Below, one piece after another: positions 58,229 to 64,000 of a DNA stretch of 64,000 nt. How positions within the stretch are numbered: position 1 is the first letter of the stretch; every line of letters starts with the position of its first letter. Origin of the DNA: Marasmius tenuissimus (Eukaryota; Basidiomycota; Agaricomycetes; Agaricales; Marasmiaceae); the NCBI GenBank assembly GCA_029532415.1, contig JAQOTA010000047.1, positions 62,001 through 126,000 of the forward strand, read 5' to 3'. The position numbers and the translations under genes were made by a program. The notes under the pieces are model-generated. The model saw only the letters and a program-made list of their open reading frames with translations. It made no database searches and was not told the origin of the DNA.

Positions 58229-58745
58229 ATGAACTTTGCTCGCGTCTACAACAGCATTTTCTTCTTCGTCTTGTCCTTGACGATGCTTGCGGCCGCCATC
58301 CCCACTGGTGGTAGCGGCGGAGGCAACTGCAACACCGGCCCCATCCAGTGCTGCAACTCCGTCACCAAGGTCAGCCAGAACATAATTTTGGCAATGACAT
58401 GAGCTGACTTCCATTCCACCCCCACAGGCAAAGGACAACGCCAGCGTCCTGGGTCTCCTCGGTCTTTTGGGTGTCGTTCTCAATGATCTGAACGTCCTTG
58501 TGTAAGTTGGTTTGGTCATGTCTTCCCTTCCACCTTGCTCAACGCCATTCCCAGCGGTCTCCAATGCTCTCCCATCACTGTCATCGGTGGCGGAAACGGT
58601 GGCTGCAACGCTAGTCCCGTTTGCTGCGAAAACAACTCCGTCGTAAGTTTCTCACTCATATTGAGGTGTCTTCCGATTCCATCTCACCTTCGTCATTACG
58701 CAGGGCGGTCTCATCTCCATCGGCTGTATCCCCATCAGCCTCTGA
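58229..58745 (+). CDS. Class I hydrophobin
   Basis: Exons 58229-58369, 58428-58501, 58555-58642 and 58704-58745. About 114 residues: signal peptide [20 protein letters not shown], then a Gly-rich stretch and the eight-Cys pattern C-X(n)-CC-X(n)-C-X(n)-C-X(5)-CC-X(n)-[38 protein letters not shown]. The spacing fits class I hydrophobins, small secreted proteins that self-assemble on hyphae and fruiting bodies. Introns lie near the usual places in agaric hydrophobins. Confidence 0.95.
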
Positions 58746-59304
58746 ATCTTTTGCAAGAAGGCTAGAAGGTTGCTGTCAGGTCAACAACGGTTTAGGGTAT
58801 CTGCACTTTACGGTCCTTAGGTCTCTCACTTCTATTTCTTCCTATCTTCACCTCGATACACGGCGTAGCGTTGCTTGCGAACCCGTTGTTAGCCTTTATA
58901 AAACGAGCAATTATTAGTTTGCATTTGAGCGGCTTTCCCAGACCGTCCGGACTATCCGTACGCGTATACCTGCACGAGAGAGGTTGCGGGCAAGGCCAGT
59001 GAGGCATGATTCAAAAAAAGCTGTGCGCTGAGGAGGGTCAATCGACGCAATCAGGAAGCCACCCCCAGTATGAGCAAATATGCCTCGAAAGAAGGTATTC
59101 ATCTAAGCACCAGAGCTTCCACGCCTACTTTCTCAAACACCCCCGTCTCCGCTGTCTCGTTACTTGGATATCGTTCCGGGGAAATGGAAGGATCTCAGAG
59201 TGTGAAACAAGGGCTTGGAATTTTAATTTTGCTGGGTATAGTTCATGATAGTGTCTGCTATGCATAGGTGTACGGATCCAAACTGTTCCGTAACTTCGCT
59301 TTTT
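58746..59304. other. Intergenic region, no supported gene
   Basis: Hydrophobin 3' flank and the 3' flank of the convergent gene at 59305. Nothing recognised. Confidence 0.5.
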
Positions 59305-60124
59305 TCACTTGTTCTTCGCCACGACCTTATTGCTAGATTGACCAAAGTAATAGCGTTGGCGTCCGATGCCGAGGAACCAGCACGTCCTAAGAGTGTTTAG
59401 ACGGCACGTCCCAAGACGGGTACTCATTATTCGGACAGAGCAGCTTACCTTACGACGAACAAAACTGTAGTGATCGTAATGTTTCCGTGAGTTGTCCCAT
59501 TCCACTCGAGGACGTTGAATCGGAGATGATGGGGAAGTCCAACGAAGCTCGAGAAGATACTGGGGCAAGGTCAGGTTTCTCTTTGCGACACAATCTCTTA
59601 TCGAAATACTCACTGGATAAGCTGATATAACAGCGGGTCAGAGAAGTGTGGGACAAATATGGTAATAAGAAGACTTACATCCGCGATGGCCAAAGGGATC
59701 AACAGAGACCCAACAACCTGTTCTTGCCTGCTAGGATCATTGCTCGACGCTGTCCGAACCGCCCTGAATACAAACGAAGATATCATTCCGAGCAAGAAAT
59801 AACCTAAAATCAAGTTGTGTGTTTAATGACATCGAGGCCTGATGTAATTGAAGTACTCACAACCGGCCAACTGCCAAATAGCCATGTTCGTCCTATCATC
59901 CAGAAAACCCTTCGGTAAAGGTTCAGTCGAGCTCGGAATGAGCTGGTGGTGGAACCATGTCGCGCCGGGGTAGAAGAGAATCATGAGACCAGGAATGCAT
60001 GTCGATGCTGAGGACTTCTGAGTCCTAATACCTCGTGAACTTGTAAGGGTGAGTAATGCTTACCGGGTTCTAGATACAGAAACAGTAGTTTGTAGAAGCC
60101 AGGAAGCGCTGGAAAATCAGACAT
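59305..60124 (-). CDS. DUF7704-like four-helix membrane protein
   Basis: ATG 60122-60124, stop 59305-59307, six exons. Joined: FPALPGFYKLLFLYLEPAST, PGLMILFYPGATWFHHQL, TNMAIWQLAGYFLLGMISSF, VVGSLLIPLAIADLIHIFSS, FNVLEWNGTTHGNITITTVL then FVVRTCWFLGIG. The F(Y/F)xLLFLYLEP start, the IAD...H motif and WNxTTxGN...R are typical of fungal DUF7704 proteins (about 170 residues, function unknown). Divergent from the CofD-like gene at 60302 with 177 bp between start codons, so a shared promoter is likely. Confidence 0.75.
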
Positions 60125-60301
60125 TGTTTCTGCAAACGTGTCTTTTGTGTTGTCAATGCCGTCGACCGGTGATGGTGAAACGGTAACAAGAGCCCGTGGG
60201 ACACGACGCGCTCTGTTGTCCTACAACCGCAACCACGTATTCATTCATACATCAGCCCGGTACAAAATGAGATAGTCCTTTCAGATTATAACAACAACCA
60301 C

Positions 60302-62320
60302 ATGGCTACCTTGAAGGTACATCAACAAGAAGTCTCTAGTCCAACTTCCTCAGTCTTTGACCTGCCGATTCAACCATCTGCATCACAACCGACATTATTG
60401 AAGCCCAACGTCCGTATTCTCCCCGACACACATGACAAGAAGATCGATGATAAGGCCACTACAAGAGAGAGACACTCATTCGTAGTGATATCTGGAGGAA
60501 CCGGAGGGAATGCGATCTGTACTGCGTTCGACAGTGCCAATGCGTACTTCGTGCTGCCAGTTTCTGACGACGGAGGTTCATCTTCTGAGATTATACGCGT
60601 TCTGGGAGGGCCTTCAATCGGTGGGTGAATGAATATTAGGATTCACTATCCGAGGGAGTAACATCGACATCTTACAGGGGACATTCGTTCTCGCCTCATT
60701 CGTCTCATTCCTCCTGCACCTCCGTCATCGCCGCTAGATGCTATTAGAACGCTTCTTGCCTACCGTCTTCCAACTACGTACTCTGAGAAACAAGCACGAG
60801 AAGAATGGAGAGATATCGTAGAGGGCAGGAGTCGTCTATGGCAAGGCATCCCAACAGACCGTAAGGAAACCATACGGGGTGAGTACTTGGCGCACATAAG
60901 TTCAGGTAGTTTGACTTCCCATTCTGGCTAGGTTTCCTCGTCTATTTCGAGAGCGAAATTCTGAAGCGCGCGCACAAGAACTTCAATTTCTTGAACGGCA
61001 GGTATGAAGCGGCCTCAAGGCATCGATATTGATGGCGAAGTTGACTCTTCTACAAGCATTGGAAACTACTTTCTCGCCGCTGCACAAGATTTCTTCCGTT
61101 CACTTCCTTCAGCAATATTTCTGTTCTCGTCGATAACCAACAGCGGTGCCAATATTCTTCCTGTCATTGTAACGAATCATACAGTAACGATCGCAGCAGA
61201 ACTAGTAAGTCTTCATTGTCCAACTTGGGATATATAATGTAACCTCGACTTTCAGGAAAATGGGGAAAGGCTCGTCGGACAGGTGAGTGTAGTCTTAAAC
61301 ATGTCCGTGAAATCAACAGAACTCAATGTCTTGTAGTGCGAGATTTCGCATCCAGTCCCTCGCCAAACTTCTGCCTTGACTCCACCTATCACCGACAGCT
61401 CGAAGTCTCCCTACCAGGAATGGTCGCCTCTCGACGGGAGCACTCAACGGCAGAGCAATGTCATGTTCGAGCATGGCAGCAAGGACATGGATAACGTGGA
61501 CAAAGACTCTTACGAAACCTTAAACTCGAGGATCTCTCGTGAGTTGCGTCTACCTCCTGTATCACCAGAATTTACCCCGGATCACCCCATAGGCCTTTTG
61601 TACATCAACGCCTACGGAATGGCAATTCACCCAGCTCCCAATCCAGAGTATATTTCCAGCTTGGCTAGAACAGACGCCCTTTTGTATTCCTGTGGATCTT
61701 TATGGACGAGGTAAACAGGATTCTTCGAACGCCTTCCAACGTCGATCACTGCTGATTATACTCCGCCACTAGTATTATCCCATGCCTCGCCCTGAGAGGT
61801 GTTGGGTCTGCAATAGCACGGTCGAGGTCTCTGAGAGCCAAGATCTTACTCCGTGAGCTACTTTCCTTTTCGTTGTAACCTGTCATATAACTCCAAACCC
61901 ATTAGTAAATACCGAGAATGATAGAGAGACCGAGGGATACACTGCAGTTGATTACGTCCTGTAAGTACCGGTTGCTCACTCCAGGCGGACGCCACTGTCT
62001 CAAAACATAGCATAGGGCAATAACGCGAACCCTCAACGACACATACGAACCCCAATCGTATGGAATAGGCAACGCCAGAACCCAATTTCCCGTCTCTGCG
62101 TTCGTAACGGATTTGGTCTACCTCGAAAATACAAAAGTGACGGTTGATCTCAAGAAACTTACTGTACGTATCGAGTCATTTTCGAGACTTCAGAGTCGTT
62201 GAGCATCCGCTTTTACAGGCCTTGGGTGTACGATGCACAGAAGCTGAAGGGGACGGAATGAAGTTCAACGTCAGCAGCGTTCAGAGTGCTGTAGAGCATA
62301 TCATGAAACAAAGTCCTTGA
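60302..62320 (+). CDS. CofD/UPF0052-family protein
   Basis: ATG 60302, stop 62318-62320, nine or so exons with consistent phases. Key motifs: FVVISGGTGGNAICTAF, YFVLPVSDDGGSSSEIIRVL, GGPSIGDIRSRLIRLIP, then FNFLNGSSIGNYFLAAAQDF, ANILPVIVTNHTVTIAAEL, GLLYINAYGMAIHPAPNPE, RTDALLYSCGSLWTSIIPCL. These match the CofD/YvcK-like fold (2-phospho-L-lactate transferase family; fungal UPF0052 such as yeast YNL011C). The biochemical role in fungi is not established. About 520 residues. Confidence 0.85.
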
Positions 62321-62778
62321 TTTTTGTTTCATTTCTTCTGTCACAGTGCAAACTTACCTGGATAGGATACCACTTGAACTCTTGATCAACTTTTGGTCAC
62401 GAATAGACGCAATCGAAGCAAGTCCGAGCTGTCTCCCCGCCGCAACCTCTATCCGTGTGATGACATCCGTAATCTTTGTGAGACGCTACCTTGCCTGCTC
62501 CTCCAAGAGGCGAACGATGAGGGTGCAATGGAGATTGTGGGTAAAGAAGCTGGGCACGAGTCGAAGTTCACGTCCCTCCCATGATTGAGGTCTGCGACTG
62601 CGCCTTATCTACTTTGACTGTCACCCAATCTGCCTCCACTCTTCGCAGTCGCAACCTTGCCGTAGAAGTATCCCAAACGTGGTTGCTGTGTAGATGGTCA
62701 CCCAGTACTTAAGTCTTGGTTCACAAACGATTGAGTCTACCAATCGTGCTCTTTGACCTTTGATCAGGGTTGTTCGAA
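62321..62778. other. Intergenic region, no supported gene
   Basis: A short frame at 62346 (TYLDRIPLELLINFW) faintly resembles an F-box start but is not continued. Confidence 0.4.
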
Positions 62779-63729
62779 ATGACCGACGCAGCATCAGACC
62801 CTGCTCCCGGAAGCCCTCCTCTCAATGCTCATTGTCGAAACCGTCTTGAAGTCAAGCCCGAGCCCCGCCGAATACGCCACTCTCAGTACTACATCGATGA
62901 ATCGATGTCCATATTCCTAGTACGTGCAATGTCTTCTTCCTCGTTTCTACGCACTCAAGCTTTCGATATATGTCAAGGTCGAGAACCAGCTATTCAAAAT
63001 CCATCGGCATTTCTTGCGACAAGAATCGCCAATTTTTGACAGTATGTTCGACTCGCCCCCTACAGCACTGCAGAAGGGCAGGAAGGCGAAACAGAAGATC
63101 GCCCAATCGTCCTTCCAGAAATTACCTGCGATCAGTTCGTTGGACTGATGGACTGCTTTTACAAGGGGTGAGAATAGTCTTCAAAACCTACGGCCGCCCT
63201 TATAGTATACTGAACTGCCCCGTATAGAACATTTTTCAAGACCAAGGAGCCGGGAACCTCTTTCAAGGAATATAAAGACCTCTTTTCTATCGCTACACTT
63301 TACGAATGCTCCGAAGCTGGTCAAAAGGCAATTCTAGGAATCGAATCTTACAATCCTATCGCGGTTGAAAAGATTGTTCTCGCCGAGAGACACAACGTCG
63401 ATCGCTGGTTGATGCCCGCGTACATTCAACTATGCAAACGCGACAATCCACTGACTCGGGATGAGGCTTGGGATATCGGCCTCGATAAGACTATCATGAT
63501 TGCCGCTGCACGGGAGAAAATTCGATTTTCGGGAGAACTCAGCACCAACTTTTTCGAAGAATCTAGGGTACTGAACCCTCAAGGAGTCATATCGAGTTCA
63601 ACATTCTCAGCCTGTTCGAGGCAACCATCTCCACCCCCAGTCGCAGTCGCCGTCCCCCAGTCGATCCCGCCCTCAGCCATCCCACCCCCAACCATCTCTC
63701 CCCAACCTATCACAGTTTTATGTGCGTGA
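62779..63729 (+). CDS. BTB/POZ-domain protein
   Basis: ATG 62779-62781 (MTDAASDPAPGSPP). Exon 1 ends YYIDESMSIFL; exon 2 starts VENQLFKIHRHFLRQESPIF, the BTB core (FKIHRxxLxxxSPxF). It continues DRPIVLPEITCDQFVGLMDC then FYKG. After an intron comes TFFKTKEPGTSFKEYKDLFS, ATLYECSEAGQKA and a Pro-rich C-terminus. Between FDSMFDSPPT and EGQEGETEDRPI the frame changes; a 32-nt GTATGT...GCAG segment would fix it, otherwise it is a frameshift. Agaricomycetes have large families of such BTB proteins of unknown function. Confidence 0.75.
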
Positions 63730-64000
63730 TCCGTGTTATCTTTCAATGACTCGCTGTATCGCGCTGCTGACTGCCCGAAATACTTCAGAGACGAGGCAGG
63801 GGAGGCGGAGGACGTGGGTCAGTCATCAGGGGAGGTCTTCTCGGATAAGCAGACGTTAACGGGATGATAAGGGTATGCAACAGCATAATGGGTTTGCATG
63901 TAAAACATAAAAGAAAGCACAAGTCTAGCTACCGGAGCATCGACGTCGTACCTTCCTCACTCTCATAAGCACTAAGTAGATCATCATACCCCTCGTCGTC
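63730..64000. other. 3' flank of the BTB gene, no gene seen
   Basis: No supported coding region up to the window edge. Confidence 0.5.

Overview
The window is nuclear DNA of a filamentous basidiomycete, most likely a mushroom-forming agaricomycete. Genes are cut into many small exons by introns of about 50-70 nt with GT(A/G)AGT starts. The protein families fit this: a class I hydrophobin, DUF6533-type 7TM proteins, a trichodiene-synthase-like terpene cyclase, an MpaB-like oxygenase, Plavaka-type DNA transposons, BTB and F-box/LRR proteins. All exon joins below were made by eye from splice signals and family resemblance.

Left part, 1-22 kb. An MpaB/DUF2236 oxygenase gene runs off the left edge. 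Next comes a transposon-rich block. A DUF6533 membrane-protein gene is split into a 5' part (about 3.0-3.5 kb) and a 3' part (15.9-16.8 kb). Between them lies a 9.9-kb Plavaka/CACTA-like element (5,955-15,863) with matching terminal inverted repeats and a GT/GT flank. It carries an intact multi-exon transposase gene on the plus strand and two accessory genes on the minus strand. The divergent genes are separated by a ~600-bp near-perfect palindrome whose two arms each hold the same non-coding leader exon and leader intron, so both transcription units appear to start from mirror copies of one promoter. A 2.3-kb deletion derivative (17,834-20,174) shares the ends, and an unrelated TA-flanked 1.3-kb element lies at 20,537-21,822.

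Middle, 22-31 kb. A FAD-dependent amine-oxidase-type gene with a decayed copy of its 3' tail nearby, and a TMEM184/organic-solute-transporter-alpha gene with an 8-nt microexon and a GC-AG intron.

31-42 kb looks like a small terpenoid gene cluster: terpene cyclase, cytochrome P450 (with a damaged exon), secreted BBE-like FAD oxidase, and a tandem array of three small VOC/glyoxalase-fold genes. The third VOC copy is broken, and the first has a TA-flanked MITE inserted at its 3' end. Relic pieces of a second P450/cyclase pair lie between the intact genes.

42-64 kb is mostly conserved housekeeping or general genes: MFAP1 splicing factor, an F-box/LRR-like gene, two small unknown genes, an Mdv1-type WD40 mitochondrial fission adaptor, a hydrophobin, a DUF7704 membrane protein divergent from a CofD/UPF0052 gene, and a BTB-domain gene. 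Stretches at 28.8-31.5, 47.2-48.7, 49.1-52.4 and 55.1-58.2 kb show no gene I can support.
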